Positions 43,837 to 58,000 of a stretch of 64,000 nt of DNA are shown here, one piece after another (positions within the stretch are counted from its first letter, which is position 1; every line of letters starts with the position of its first letter). A model generated the notes under the pieces. The model was not told the DNA's origin, ran no database searches, and saw nothing but the letters and a program-made list of their open reading frames with translations. The translations under genes and the position numbers were made by a program. The DNA lies in assembly GCA_011033025.1 (NCBI GenBank), contig WFMF01000169.1, positions 124,001 to 188,000 on the forward strand, given 5' to 3'. This DNA is from Beroe forskalii (lineage: Eukaryota > Ctenophora > Nuda > Beroida > Beroidae).

Positions 43837-45079
43837 AAATTTAGTCAGGAAGGTATTATGATAATTGGTAAATACAGGTCGATATACCCACGTGTTAAAA
43901 GTGAAACACGTGTCACGTGCTGATTTAAAAGCTTTGCTAAAGAATGAGTGTTTCATGAGACAATAGCACCAATCACTAAATTACTCGAATCCAGTGGAGC
44001 TTTCCATGCTTCCATGACGTGCTTCAAAGTTTCAGTTGCATTTCCAACCGGAAACGCATCCATTTTAGGCAATTAAATCTATGATTGCCTGACAGAAAGT
44101 GTATACTTTTATATCGGAGAGGAAATTCTACTTCAAAGGGTGACGCCTTTGCTGACCAGATGGTCACCTGTCTAAATCAGGATTGATCTGTCAGGAAAAG
44201 GAGTCCTCAGAAAAATCTTACACTAACCAACACGTATATAACACGTATATAAGCATGCACATAGACACCCACTGAGGTGACAAAAGGGACTACTAAGGTG
44301 CGTCAATCTGACTAACAAAGAGACATGCACATTTTAGATGACAGATGTTGTTTTAAATGGGATGTTGCATGAAATGAATAATAACTTAATAAATTGAAAA
44401 CCGTGAAAAGTTAGATACTATTACTTGTTCTTTTTGAAAGTTGGGAGGGGGGAGTTTGTAATAGTTTAAATTATTCTCAATTATAACTCAAGTAGTAAAA
44501 TTATCCTGGCTTCAGCATCATAATAGTCAGTATTGGAAGGTGAATATTGATAGCTATATTTTAATACAGCGCCATATTGTCCTATAATTAAAGAGGTTCC
44601 CTCCCTGAAGGGTGATGATCTGCACTGTACAATGTGTACATTATAGCGGTACCGGCCGCTTCACAAGAAAACGTCAGTGGCTGTGTGGCGGGCGTGAACT
44701 CGGATTAAAGCGCTTTATTGATTAAAAAGCAGCGAGAGCTAATTAATAAAAAGCGGACGATTGTACAAGTCAGCAAATTGAGATGGCATGATAAAGGATA
44801 CTGCTTATATGGAGCTTGAAAAGACATATCACTTGAGAATACAGATATGTGTACAAGTATAGACAGCACAATTAGAAGTAGATAGCTGAAGCTGGTGCGA
44901 AGATTATCTGAAGTATTCCTTATTACAAATAGGGGCCCTACAAAGCTAATACATCAGGAAAACCCTCAGCAGATGTAGCAGTGCTTACCAAATTAAAGCA
45001 GACCTAATCGAAAATTTTCTGGGGATTTAAATTTTTAAAATAACTATAATTTCAACATTTGAGCTCAAAATCCTCCTTC
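43837..45079. other. AT-rich intergenic DNA, nothing recognised
   Basis: No exon, repeat array or element that I can support. Confidence 0.35.
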
Positions 45080-45088
45080 CTAGAGACT

Positions 45089-45298
45089 TCGGCAGACTGG
45101 AAGAACGGTGAACGCCAAACAGAGCGGAAAACAAGTTTAGAATGATTCCCATTTCTTGAAGTCGCGACAACTGCCTTGCGCCCAAATACCAATACATCAG
45201 CCCTGCAATCACGGCCCTGATATCATGGGCCGTGAAAGCTCAGAGGCAGAGCACCCACTTCCACTTCTTGGCTTGGCGGCGTTCTTCCAGTCTGCCGA
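45089..45298. repeat. foldback element with 19-bp perfect arms
   Basis: TCGGCAGACTGGAAGAACG (45089-45107) and its exact reverse complement (45280-45298) flank a second hairpin, TCACGGCCC with GGGCCGTGA (45209-45235). Nested inverted repeats without coding suggest a small foldback transposon. Confidence 0.65.
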
Positions 45299-45540
45299 GA
45301 CTTCTTGTCTAGACCGCCCAGAAAGGTATTATAGACAATTTAATAATGACAATTTAATAATGATCAAGTTTTATCTTAAAAACATACTGAAATTCGAACA
45401 TTAGATTATTTGCTTATTAAATTTAATTGTTTGCAAACTGATTTCCATTCCTTTGGAACCCTTCTGTCTGGATAGAAATATACTCTACAATACCACCCAA
45501 ACCCCACCTAAGCCAAGCTTCTTCATGCTTTTACACTGTT

Positions 45541-45680
45541 GTCTCGACCTTTTGAGGCGCTGCGTATTTATGCCGCGCCTGGGTACTTTTTTTCGGCGTG
45601 TGACAGCGCACAATTTATATACATTGTATTTGTATACAGTACAGCGCGGCGTAATACGCCGCGCTTCAAAAGGTCGAGAC
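45541..45680. mobile_element. 140-bp MITE-like element with 20-bp inverted ends
   Basis: GTCTCGACCTTTTGAGGCGC at the left end and GCGCTTCAAAAGGTCGAGAC at the right end match at 19 of 20 positions as inverted repeats. Several GCCGCGC words are inside. No clear target duplication. Confidence 0.7.
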
Positions 45681-45968
45681 ACTACAGTAACGTGCACCGA
45701 AGTTGGACCAGGTTACTGAATAGTAAAGCCATCCATGTCAACATAGTGACACAGAGCAATTTAAAGTTAGTACGATGTATACTGTACCTGGTACAATGTA
45801 CAATGTATATTGTACATTGTACGATGTACAAGACTGCAAGTGCAAGTGCATAAGCGTGAGCAAGAATTGAAAGGTGAAACTGGTGCTTTGAAACAAAGAG
45901 ATTTGCAATACAAAAGAAGGGTTTACACAGCTATGAAAGGAAGCTGCACAGGGAACTTACTGAACTCC

Positions 45969-46010
45969 TTAAATCTTAGCGTCGCTACGGTCAGGAGACG
46001 AGTCGACCCT
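45969..46010 (-). CDS. possible last coding exon, 13-residue tail
   Basis: After an ACCAG acceptor the phase-0 frame reads RVDSSPDRSDAKI and stops. The phase fits the transmembrane exon and the content suits a cytosolic tail, but the polypyrimidine tract is weak. If it is wrong, the tail ends in the intron or further left. Confidence 0.4.
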   Translation of the reverse strand, partial: RVDSSPDRSDAKI

Positions 46011-49000
46011 CTGGTTGCAGGCAAACGTTATCACCATAAGGTTATATTTAGTACTTTCCAGAGGAAAAATCATGGTGCTAATGAATAAGGTGGAGCAAAA
46101 TCACATGAATTGTAACTTGGAATGATAATGATATCATGAAAAATGATAGGTAGGTATGCATCATAACTGGTCATTTACCAATACCATGTAAGTTCAGGAG
46201 ATATTAACTGGCACATTTGACCAGTTTGCTCTGAGAACAAGACGCTTTAGTCCTAAGCTATAAAACATACTTCTGGATGAAAGGTTTAGGATAACTTTGA
46301 AAGAGAAGCTGAATACATTTTGATTGAATGAGTTACATAGATAAGGGAAGCTTGTTAGCCATCACAAAAGTAAGTGTATACTAGCCAAAATGGAAACAAA
46401 GGCACGAGTTTAGTTTCTATAGTTACATGGTTGTATGAATTTGTTAAGCTCTATAATTTACATGCCGAGTGTTATAAGTTAGATAAACAAACTCTCGCGA
46501 AGAAGACGAGAAGGAAGTGTTTTGAGCGTACCTTATTGGCTTTGAGACGCCACACTACCACTCCTCCAATGAGAATGATTACCAGGACCACCACCACCAC
46601 TACCACCACTACTACAGTGGTCTTGTTGCTGTCACAACCGTCACATCCGTCATTAGTTTCAGTGCCTGAGGGAAGTTAGGGTTATCTTTCTAACGTGTTG
46701 TAACATCATGTTACTGCACAATAATACCATGTCATCTTCAAAACCATGTCACCTTCAAAACCATGTCACCGTTAAAACCATGACACCTCCAAATACCAAT
46801 GCCATGCTCCTTTCAACATTATTGTACAACGCATTGCCAAATTACGGGAAGATCAGAGGGGCTGGTAAGTATCCTTCATGAAAACTTTTGGGGGATATTT
46901 CGACTTACATATTTTGGTGGTGGCGTCTACGGCACTGCAAGCCAAGGCGGCAGTAGAGGTCTCGTACCCAGAGATACAGGTTAGAGATAACACGTCCGCA
47001 GGTTCCAACTTGAAACCAACAGCCACATTGAACTCTCCGTGTTGCACCTGAAGACATTGTTAGTGATGCTTGGGGCAGAAGACATTGTCAGTGATGGGGG
47101 CAGAAGACAGGGGTAGTGTGTATGAAAACATTGTCAGTGATGCTTGTGGAGTTGTGGGTAGAACAGTGGGAATATCACTGATTAAACATTTTAATGGGTG
47201 ATAGTGACAACATCACTGCCGAGATAAACTGACAATTGACATTTGAAATGCCCCATTACCATTTCCCCTTCCCCGTTACCTGAGGCACTGTGCACACTTC
47301 CACACACTGGCTGGAGCTGGTGGCCCCGCTGGCGAAGGTGCTCTTCCCCCCAGTACAGTCAGTGCACGAGGCCGCTCCCTCCGTGGGATTGTAGGAGCCC
47401 GCCGGACACGGCCCGCATTGCGGGCTGGACTTGTAGCCCGCCGGGCAGGTGTAGCAGGTGTCCCCTGTCTGAACCTGGCCCGCCGCACAGGCGGTGGCCA
47501 CTTCGCTGGTGTAGCTCTCGGAGTCTGCTGACACTGTCACAGTCTCCCGCTTCTTAGAGGTCTTGATCCTGTGAGCAGGGGTTAGGACTTAATAACTTAA
47601 TGGGGAGGTAAAGATAATAGGGGCAAGTTCGCTGTGACAGTTTGGTGATCTCTTATCTCTTATCAGTGATACCAGCTATATCTAAGTAACAGATAAAAAC
47701 CACTTATATTGACAGTAGATAAACTCACGGGAAAGTAACAGAGTTGCTGGTCACTAGATTCTGGATGGCGGTGTCTGACGTTTTGAGGACGTTTTCATTC
47801 GTCATGTCTGCGGTCTGCTTCAAGTTGAACGTTACTTTGCTCTTACTGTTCTCATTTACACATGCCACGTCTTCCATCTGCAGGAAAGAAATGGTCAGTA
47901 TGCAAGAGCCTTCGTTCTCTATGATAATGACGCCAATTACAGTACATACTTAGCGCTTTTAGAGTTTTAGGAAAGGGTTAAAGTTCGGTAACATTCAGGG
48001 TTTGGTTAGGGTAAGGATTAGGATTTAGGGCTATGGTATTGGTTAAGGTTTAGAGTACTCAGTACAAGATATTTAGATTCAGATCCGTGAAAACATCGGC
48101 CTGTACTATTCCGGAGAAATCTATATCGCTGTACATTGAGAGAAGGAATTATTGTTTATTGCAGCGTGAATAATGATACCCATCTATAATTTCCTTCCGT
48201 ACTTACGGTGCATTGGCTATTTGCCAGACAAGTGATGGTGGGTTGACTGCCCATGAAAGTCTCCAGCCCGGAGATTAAGTTGGTTTTCTCATCAGCTGTT
48301 TTGCACGAATCAACCTCGATGAGCATTGACACGGCCAGCGAACGAGATTCCGGGGCCTTCTTCTCCACACACGGCGAGAATAATCCCTTGCTGTTGTCGT
48401 TTGTCTGGTGTGACCAGAGATGCGAACTCTGACATGTCACTTCCTGATAGCAATAATTGGTTTTATCAAGACATATTGAAGGTAGAAACTAGAGAGAACT
48501 TAAGGATATCATAAGATTCATGACGTAGAAGGCAGAACATGATATGATAGAATGCCAAACTTAGTGGCACTAATTGTGTAATTTAGGCAATTCTAAATAG
48601 TTTGATATCCGAAATTCACCGTAAAATCAGAGAGGGTCACGTAGTTGGCATTGCATTGCACTGTGCAGGTGGACCCCACCGATGTTCCGGTACAGTCCAG
48701 AGATCCCCCTGTTGGTCCACTGAGAGTCATGCAGTTCTCTGAAATGTAGTGAAAACTGAACACCACCATAAATGATAGAGGTTTAAGAAGTGTTGAAGAA
48801 GTACTCGAAGAGATCATGATTTGAATTGTCAGATCGTGCCTCAGGTGTGGAACTCAGTGCTATATAGTGACTCTAAACTCACGGTTTTTGGCGCATGTCT
48901 GAGGAGCTGTTGCCCAGCCGGAAGCCCCACACACCCTCGGGTTGGTTCCAGACAAGGTGTATCCGTAGGAACACCGAACGGTGGCCGTCTGAGGCAGAAC

Positions 49001-52000
49001 ATGGGTTAGATAACGTGGTACTTGTTGGAATGTGGCAATTTCCATGTATTCAAAAGCATTAACTTGAGTTAAACGATGTCTCGAAGCGAGTAATTCTAAT
49101 CACCTGCGTACGATAAAGGGGTCAAAACAACTCGATCGAATTTGAAAGAAAATAATCTCACCGCATCCTGAGCGAAAGTAGTAGCACCCCCCTGAATAGC
49201 TCCATCAGCTACCGTATACGCTGCACAAACACAACTTGGCGAAGTTGACAACACTCCATTGGTGCAAGTCATGACTGCATTTCCAGAAATTGTGAAGCCG
49301 TCGTTGCACGTTGCAGTATAAGTCGCCCCAGAATCAACTGTTGCTGTTGTTGGTGTCACTGTCGCACCATTGATCGTTGGTTTGTTGCATGTTGTCACTC
49401 CTGAGTCTCTAATACAAGTTGGCGCAGTTGACAACACTCCATTGGTGCAAGTCATGACTGCATTTCCAGAAATTGTGAAGCCGTCGTTGCACGTTGCAGT
49501 ATAAGTTGCCCCAGAATCAACTGTTGCTGTTGTTGGTGTCACTGTCCCACCACTAATTGTTGGTTTGTTGCATGTTGTCACTCCTGAGTCACTAACACAA
49601 GTTGGCGCAGTTGACAACACTCCATTGGTGCAAGTCATGACTGCATTTCCAGAAATTGTAAACCCGCTATTGCACGTTGCTGTATAAGTTGCTCCAGAAT
49701 CAACTGTTGCTGTTGTTGGTGTCACTGTCCCACCACTAATTGTTGGTTTGTTGCATGTTGTCACTCCTGAGTCACTAACACAAGTTGGCGCAGTTGACAA
49801 CACTCCATTGGTGCAAGTCATGACTGCATTTCCAGAAATAGTAAAGCCGCTGTTGCAGGTTGCTGTATAAGTTGCTCCAGAATCAACTGTTGCTGTTGTT
49901 GGTGTCACTGTCCCACCACTAATTGTTGGTTTGTTGCATGTTGTCACTCCTGAATTACTGACACAGGTTGGCGCAGTTGACAACACTCCATTGGTGCAAG
50001 TCATGACTGCATTTCCAGAAATTGTGAAGCCGCTGTTGCAGGTTGCTGTATAAGTTGCTCCAGAATCAACTGTTGCTGTTGTTGGTGTCACTGTCGCTCC
50101 ACTAATTGTTGGTTTGTTGCATGTTGTCACTCCTGAATCACTAACACAAGTTGGCGCAGTTGACAACACGCCATTGGTGCAAGTCATGACTGCATTTCCA
50201 GAAATTGTAAACCCGCTGTTGCAGGTTGCTGTATAAGTTGCTCCAGAATCAACTGTTGCTGTTGTTGGTGTCACTGTCGCACCACTAATTGTTGGTTTGT
50301 TGCATGTTGTCACTCCTGAATCACTAACACAAGTTGGCGCAGTTGACAACACTCCATTGGTGCAAGTCATGACAGCATTTCCAGAAATTGTAAACCCGCT
50401 ATTGCACGTTGCTGTATAAGTTGCTCCAGAATCAACTGTTGCTGTTGTTGGTGTCACTGTCGCACCACTAATTGTTGGTTTGTTGCATGTTGTCACTCCT
50501 GAATCACTAACACAAGTTGGCGTAGTTGACAACACTCCATTGGTGCAAGTCATGACTGCATTTCCAGAAATAGTAAAGCCGCTGTTGCAGGTTGCTGTAT
50601 AAGTTGCTCCAGAATCAACTGTTGCTGTTGTTGGTGTCACTGTCCCACCACTAATTGTTGGTTTGTTGCATGTTGTCACTCCTGAATCACTGACACAAGT
50701 TGGCGCAGTTGACAACACGCCATTGGTGCAAGTCATGACTGCATTTCCAGAAATTGTGAAGCCGCTGTTGCAGGTTGCTGTATAAGTTGCTCCAGAATCA
50801 ACTGTTGCTGTTGTTGGTGTCACTGTCCCACCACTAATTGTTGGTTTGTTGCATGTTGTCACTCCTGAATCTCCTCCAGTGCACTTTGTCCGAATCATGT
50901 TGCTGTAAGTGGAAGGACTGGCTACGTCATCCAGCCACTGACCGTTCTTGCAGGTGAATGTCGCAGAACCGCCACTAATTGTGTAGCCTTGGTTGCAAGT
51001 GATGGTGGCCGTCGAGCCCTCGGTTCTGCCTGCGTCACTAAACGTCACCACCGCATTCTTAACGTAGTTCACGAAGTTCCAGCAGTTCACTGGGGACATG
51101 TGATACGTTAAGTCTCTGTGAGGGAGAGAGGGGAGAGCTTATCAATTCAATGAAAAGGAATAGGCCATGGGGCTCATTAATTCAAAGGAAAGAGTTGAGG
51201 CTCATTAATTCAATGGGAGCCGGGAGGGGCTGAGGCTCATTACTTCAATATGAGGGGCTGAGACTCATTGATTTAAACATCTCACAATATGCGAAATGAT
51301 GCGATTGTCCGATTGTAATCATTATCAGTCAAAAATAATTTGACAGCACAAGAACCACTCCGCTCGTCGACAGTATAGAATGTTATCACTTACACACTCT
51401 GCTACAGAAGCCTCGGTAGGTATCGCCTGCCTTCGTTGTAAGCTTCCAATAACCGGTGGTCTTGCTCATCACAGTAACCACGCCCTTCCCCTGCCCAGAC
51501 ACCTTGCTGATGTACACTACTGGGGTCACGCCGTCAGCCCACTCGAATATCTCGTTTTTACCATTGTCCCTGGAGATACGATATAAAGGATAGAAAAACG
51601 CATCTATTGATCCATCACGGGTTGACAGAGTAGCGGTTTATAAACATTGTCTGTACAGCAGCAGAGCACAACGGAAAAGAATTATGTATTTAGATCATAT
51701 GTTTCAACTTACTCCATCCCTATCCAGAACTGATTGAAGGTTTCATCGGTCTTCTTATCCGGGACTTTAGCCATTGCCATGTCCACCAGCTGAGGAGGAG
51801 ATAGGTACTCAATAATACGACATTACGACAAATGGGGGTGATAGGGCCTAAATTATACGGCACGTAGGGAGAATTGGGGGTTATAGGGCCTAAATTATAC
51901 GGCACAACAAAAAGGTTCTTTAGTGCGATATTCATGATCGTATAACAACCAGGAGTTTTTGACCTAAAGTAATCCTCAATCAAAAATACACTTCACTATT

Positions 52001-55000
52001 TTTCATCGCGCGTTCCATTGCTCTTGCGCGTTCCCGGTGCATTGCGCTCCCAAACCAATTAATATACGCGCGCAAAATCGATTTCAAGTCATGTGAAATG
52101 CTTAGTTACGCCGCGCGCTGTCTTTTGTGAAGAACTTCTACGTAAAGTGATATTTAATTTCGCGTTGGATAAAACGAAATTCATTTATAAGTCGAATCAC
52201 TGCAGAAGCCGGGCATTTCCATTTGCTGCTTGTTGTATCGTGGTGATTTTTTATGAATGAACATTGAATGCAATATTTTTGGTGCCACTCTTGACAGGGA
52301 AACTCATTCCCTTCGACTTTATGTTACATAGCGTTTAATGGTTCGCATGAATCGTCGTATTATGATCATGATCAACCGTCTCGGGCAACTTTCATAATTT
52401 AGTAATTCGACCTGAAAGTGAACATATCTACATTCAAGCAATTTGAACTGAATGAATGAACGATCCTGGGTCCTTGCAATTTGTGTAAGAACGGAATAAA
52501 ATTTAAAAGTTTAAAGGACTGCCGTCAAATTAACTATGGCTGTTTTCGAGTTACTACTCAGTCCGACTCAAAAATATTGACTGAAGGGAACATTTTGGTA
52601 GGTCTAGGACACAATTTAACGGTAACATTTATCCCTATTATCAGCAATTACTTTTTTGGCGTAATTTTGAATGTGGAAGGGTGATGTGACGGATTTTTCG
52701 TATTTTTCTGTTAAGTATGTATCACTATCATGTGATTTGTATTTTTCTGTTACAATTTCTACAGCATTGTTTTGTGACAACGAAATTAATTCTTTATCTT
52801 AGATTTTTACTGCTACATGTCATTTTTCTCTGAATTTAAGTGGCAGTCAGTTGGTGGTAGATTTGTTCGAAAAATCTCGATTGAAATTTCAATTTCATTT
52901 TTCTACAATTATTTGATTTTGACTCTTTTAGTGGAGATGTTGGAAAGATGAATCGAAGCAGAGATAAAAGATCCTTGATGAAAATGGAAAACTGTTTTTC
53001 TCATCGTTCATTGCATCTGTGGCGCAGTGCAGCTGCAGAATATTCCTATGTGGCGTCCTGTCATTCCTCTGTCCTTTTCAAATTCAGTATTTCATTGTAA
53101 GTTAACTGCTTGGTTCCTTTGCCTATGAGACTTACCAAATGACCAATGCGTGAAGATATGTCAGAGTTTCACGATAATGGTGATTACATGGTGGTACAAT
53201 CGGATCCTGGAATAACAGCAAAAGATCCCCCTGCTATCGCTCATTGATTTTTGTACGACGCCCCATGCAAGTCAAAAACTCAGCCCTGCAACTTTTTGGA
53301 GGTTAGATGAAGAGACCCCCATGCATTGTCTCCATAGGATACATTGGAGCCGCTCCACCTGATGTGCTTCAAGAGGCATTGTGAAGACCTGACAGTACAA
53401 TGAGTTTCTCAAAGAATCACTAACTAGTCTATGATTGATAGTAAAATGTATGAAATATTCAAGACTATGGTCATTGTTCAATTGTCAACGTTATTTCAAA
53501 AGACTTCAAAGGCCCTTCTCATTCCTCATTCAGATCTATTGGACAACGGGTCGCATACAGCAGCTGCAACTTATACAGCAACGTGCAATAGCGGGTTTAC
53601 AATTTCTGGAAATGCAGTCATGACTTGCACCAATGGAGTGTTGTCAACTGCGCCAACTTGTATTAGAGACTCAGGAGTGACAACATGCAACAAACCAACG
53701 ATCAATGGTGCGACAGTGACACCAACAACAGCAACAGTTGATTCTGGGGCGACTTATACTGCAACGTGCAACGACGGCTTCACAATTTCTGGAAATGCAG
53801 TCATGACTTGCACCAATGGAGTGTTGTCAACTTCGCCAAGTTGTGTTTGTGCAGCGTATACGGTAGCTGATGGAGCTATTCAGGGGGGTGCTACTACTTT
53901 CGCTCAGGATGCGGTGAGATTACGATCTTTCAAATTCAATCGAATCGTTCTCACTTCTTTACCGTACTTAGGTGATTAAAATTACTCGCTTCGAGACATC
54001 GTTTAACTCAAGTTGATGCTTTTGAATACATGGAAATTGCCACATTCCAGTTGAAGTACCACCATATAACCCATGTTCTGCCTCAGACGGCCACCGTTCG
54101 GTGTTCCTACGGATACACCTTATCTGGAACCAACCCGAGGGTGTGTGGGGCTTCCGGCTGGGCAACAGCCCCTCAAACATGCGCCAAAAACCGTGAGTTT
54201 AGAGTTATTACATAGCAGTGAGTTCCAGACCTGAGGCACGAGCTGACAATTCAAATCATGATCTCTTCGAGTACTTCTTCAACACTTCTTAAACCTCTAT
54301 CATTTATGGTGGTGTTCAGTTTTCACTACATTTCAGAGAACTGCATGACTCTCACTGGACCAACAGGGGGATCTCTGGATTGTACCGGAGCATCGGTGGG
54401 CTCCACCTGCACAGTGCAATGCAATGCCAACTACGTGACTCTCTCTGATTTTACGGTGAATTGCGGATATCAAGAATTATCTGAATTACGCGATTAGTTC
54501 CACTAAATTTGGCATTCTATCATATTCTATTCTACGTTTTACGTCATGAATCTTATGATATCCTCAAGTTCTTTCTCGTTTCTACCATCAATATGTCTTG
54601 ATTAAACCAGTTACTGCTATCAGGAAGTGACGTGTCAGAGTTCGTTTCTCTGGTCTCACCAGACAAACGACAACAGCAAGGGATTATTCTCGCCGTGTGT
54701 GGAGAAGAAGGCCCCGGAATCTCGTTCGCTGGCCGTGTCAATGCTCATCGAGGTTGATTCGTGCAAAACAGCTGATGAGAAAACCAACTTAATCTCCGGG
54801 CTGGAGACTTTCATGGGCAGTCAGTCCTCCATCACTTGTCTGGCAGATAGCCAATGCACCGTAAGTACGGAAGAAGATTATTGATGGGTACCATTATTAA
54901 CGCTGCAATAAACAATTATTCCTTCTGTCAATGTGCAGCGATATAAATTTCTAGTATGGCTTCGAAGTCCGAAATAATACAGGCCGATGTTTTTCACGGA

Positions 55001-58000
55001 CCTGAATCTAAATATCTTGTACTCTAAACCTTAACCAATACCATAGCCCTAAATCCTAATCCTTACCCTAACCAAACCCTGAACGTTACCGGACCTTAAC
55101 CCTTTCCTAAAACTCTAAAAGCGCTAAGTATGTACTGTAATTGGCGTCATTATCATAGAGAACGAAGGCTCTTGCATACTGACCATTTCTTTCCTGCAGA
55201 TGGAAGACGTGGCATGTGTAAATGAGAACAGTAAGAGCAAAGTCACGTTCAACTTGAAGCAGACCGCAGACATGACGAATGAAAACGTCCTTAAAACGTC
55301 AGACACCGACATCCAAAATCTGGTGACCGGCAACTCTGTTACCTTCCCGTGAGTTAGCTACTGTCAGTATTAGTGGTTTTTATCTGTTTCTCGGATATAG
55401 CTGGTATCACTGATAAGAGATAAGAGATCGCCGACCTGCCCCTATTATCCCCCAACTAAGTCTTAACCCCTGCTCCCAGCTCTTTTTCCTCCTAGCCCCT
55501 GCTCCTCCCAGCTTACCCCTGCTCCCAGGATCACCACCTCAAAAAAGCGGGAGACTGTGACAGTGTCAGCAGACTCCGCCAGCTACACCAGTGAAGTGGC
55601 CACCGCCTGTGCGGCAGGCCAGGTCCAGACAGGGGACACCTGCTACACCTGCCCAGCGGGCTACAAGTCCAGCCCGCAATGCGGGCCGTGTCCGGCGGGC
55701 TCCTACAACCCCACAGAGGGAGCAGCCTCGTGCACAGACTGCACCGGAGGAAAGAGCACCTTCGCCAGCGGGGCCACCAGCTCCAGCCAGTGTGTGGAAG
55801 TGTGCACAGTGCCTCAGGTAACTAGCTCCAGCCAGTGTGTGGAAGTGTGCACAGTGCCTCAGGTAACTAGCTCCAGCCAGTGTGTGTGGAAGTGTGCACA
55901 GTGCCTCAGGTAACTAGCTCCAGCCAGTGTGTGGAAGTGTGCACAGTGCCTCAGGTAACTAGCTCCAGCCAGTGTGTGGAAGTGTGCACAGTGCCTCAGG
56001 TAACTAGCTCCTGCCAGTGCGTGGAAGTGTGCACAGTGCCTCAGGTAACTAGCTCCAGCCAGTGTGTGGAAGTGTGCCACAGTGCCTCCAGTGCGTGTAA
56101 CTAGCTCCAGCCAGTGTGTGGAAGTGTGCACAGTACCTCAGGTAACTAGCTCCAGCCAGTGTGGAAGTGTGCACAGTGCCTCAGGTAACTAGCTCCAGCC
56201 AGTGTGTGGAAGTGTGCCTCAGGTAACTAGCTCCAGCCAGTGCAAGTGTGCAACCTCAGGTAACTAGCTCCAGCCAGTGTGTGGAAGTGTGCACAGTGCC
56301 TCAGGTAACTAGCTCCTGCCAGTGCGTGGAAGTGTGCACAGTGCCTCAGGTAACTAGCTCCAGCCAGTGCGTGGAAGTGTGCACAGTGCCTCAGGTAACT
56401 AGCTCCAGCCAGTGTGTGGAAGTGTGCACAGTGCCTCAGGTAACTAGCTTCAGCCAGTGTGTGGAAGTGTGCACAGTGATTCAGGTAACTAGCTCCAGCC
56501 AGTGTGTGGAAGTGTGCACAGTGCCTCAGGTAACTAGCTCCAGCCAGTGTGTGGAAGTGTGCACAGTGCCTCAGGTAACTAGCTCCAGCCAGTGTGTGGA
56601 AGTGTGCACAGTGCCTCAGGTAACTAGCTCCAGCCAGTGTGTGGAAGTGTGCACAGTGCCTCAGGTAACTAGCTCCAGCCAGTGTGTGGAAGTGTGCACA
56701 GTGCCTCAGGTAACTAGCTCCAGCCAGTGTGTGGAAGTGTGCACAGTGCCTCAGGTAACTAGCTCCAGCCAGTGTGTGGAAGTGTGCACAGTACCTCAGG
56801 TAACTAGCTCCAGCCAGTGTGTGGAAGTGTGCACAGTGCCTCAGGTAACTAGCTCCAGCCAGTGTGTGGAAGTGTGCACAGTGCCTCAGGTAACTAGCTC
56901 CAGCCAGTGTGTGGAAGTGTGCACAGTGCCTCAGGTAACTAGCTCCAGCCAGTGTGTGGAAGTGTGCAGTGCCTCAGGTAACTAGCTCCAGCCAGTGCGT
57001 GGAAGTGTGCACAGTGCCTCAGGTAACTAGCTCCAGCCAGTGTGTGGAAGTGTGCACAGTGCCTCAGGTAACTAGCTCCAGCCAGTGTGTGGAAGTGTGC
57101 ACAGTGCCTCAGGTAACTAGCTCCAGCCAGTGCGTGGAAGTGTGCACAGTGCCTCAGGTAACTAGCTCCAGCCAGTGTGTGGAAGTGTGCATAGTGCCTC
57201 AGGTAACTAGCTCCAGCCAGTGTGTGGAAGTGTGCACAGTGCCTCAGGTAACTAGCTCCAGCCAGTGTGTGGAAGTGTGCACAGTGATTCAGGTAACTAG
57301 CTCCAGCCAGTGTGTGGAAGTGTGCACAGTGCCTCAGGTAACTAGCTCCAGCCAGTGTGTGGAAGTGTGCACAGTGCCTCAGGTAACTAGCTCCAGCCAG
57401 TGTGTGGAAGTGTGCACAGTGCCTCAGGTAACTAGCTCCAGCCAGTGTGTGGAAGTGTGCACAGTGCCTCAGGTAACTAGCTCCAGCCAGTGTGTGGAAG
57501 TGTGCACAGTGCCTCAGGTAACTAGCTCCAGCCAGTGTGTGGAAGTGTGCACAGTGCCTCAGGTAACTAGCTCCAGCCAGTGTGTGGAAGTGTGCACAGT
57601 GCCTCAGGTAACTAGCTCCAGCCAGTAGTGTGCACAGTGCCTCAGGTAACTAGCTCCAGTGTGTGTGTGGAAGTGTGCACAGTGCCTCAGGTAACTAGCT
57701 CCAGCCAGTGTGTGGAAGTGTGCACAGTGACTCAGGTAACTAGCTCCAGCCAGTGTGTGGAAGTGTGCACAGTGCCTCAGGTAACTAGCTCCAGCCAGTG
57801 TGTGGAAGTGTGCACAGTGCCTCAGGTAACTAGCTCCAGCCAGTGTGTGGAAGTGTGCACAGTGCCTCAGGTAACTAGCTCCAGCCAGTGTGTGGGAAGT
57901 GTGCACAGTGCCTCAGGTAACTAGCTCCAGCCAGTGTGTGGAAGTGTGCACAGTGCCTCAGGTAACTAGCTCCAGCCAGTGTGTGGAAGTGTGCACAGTG

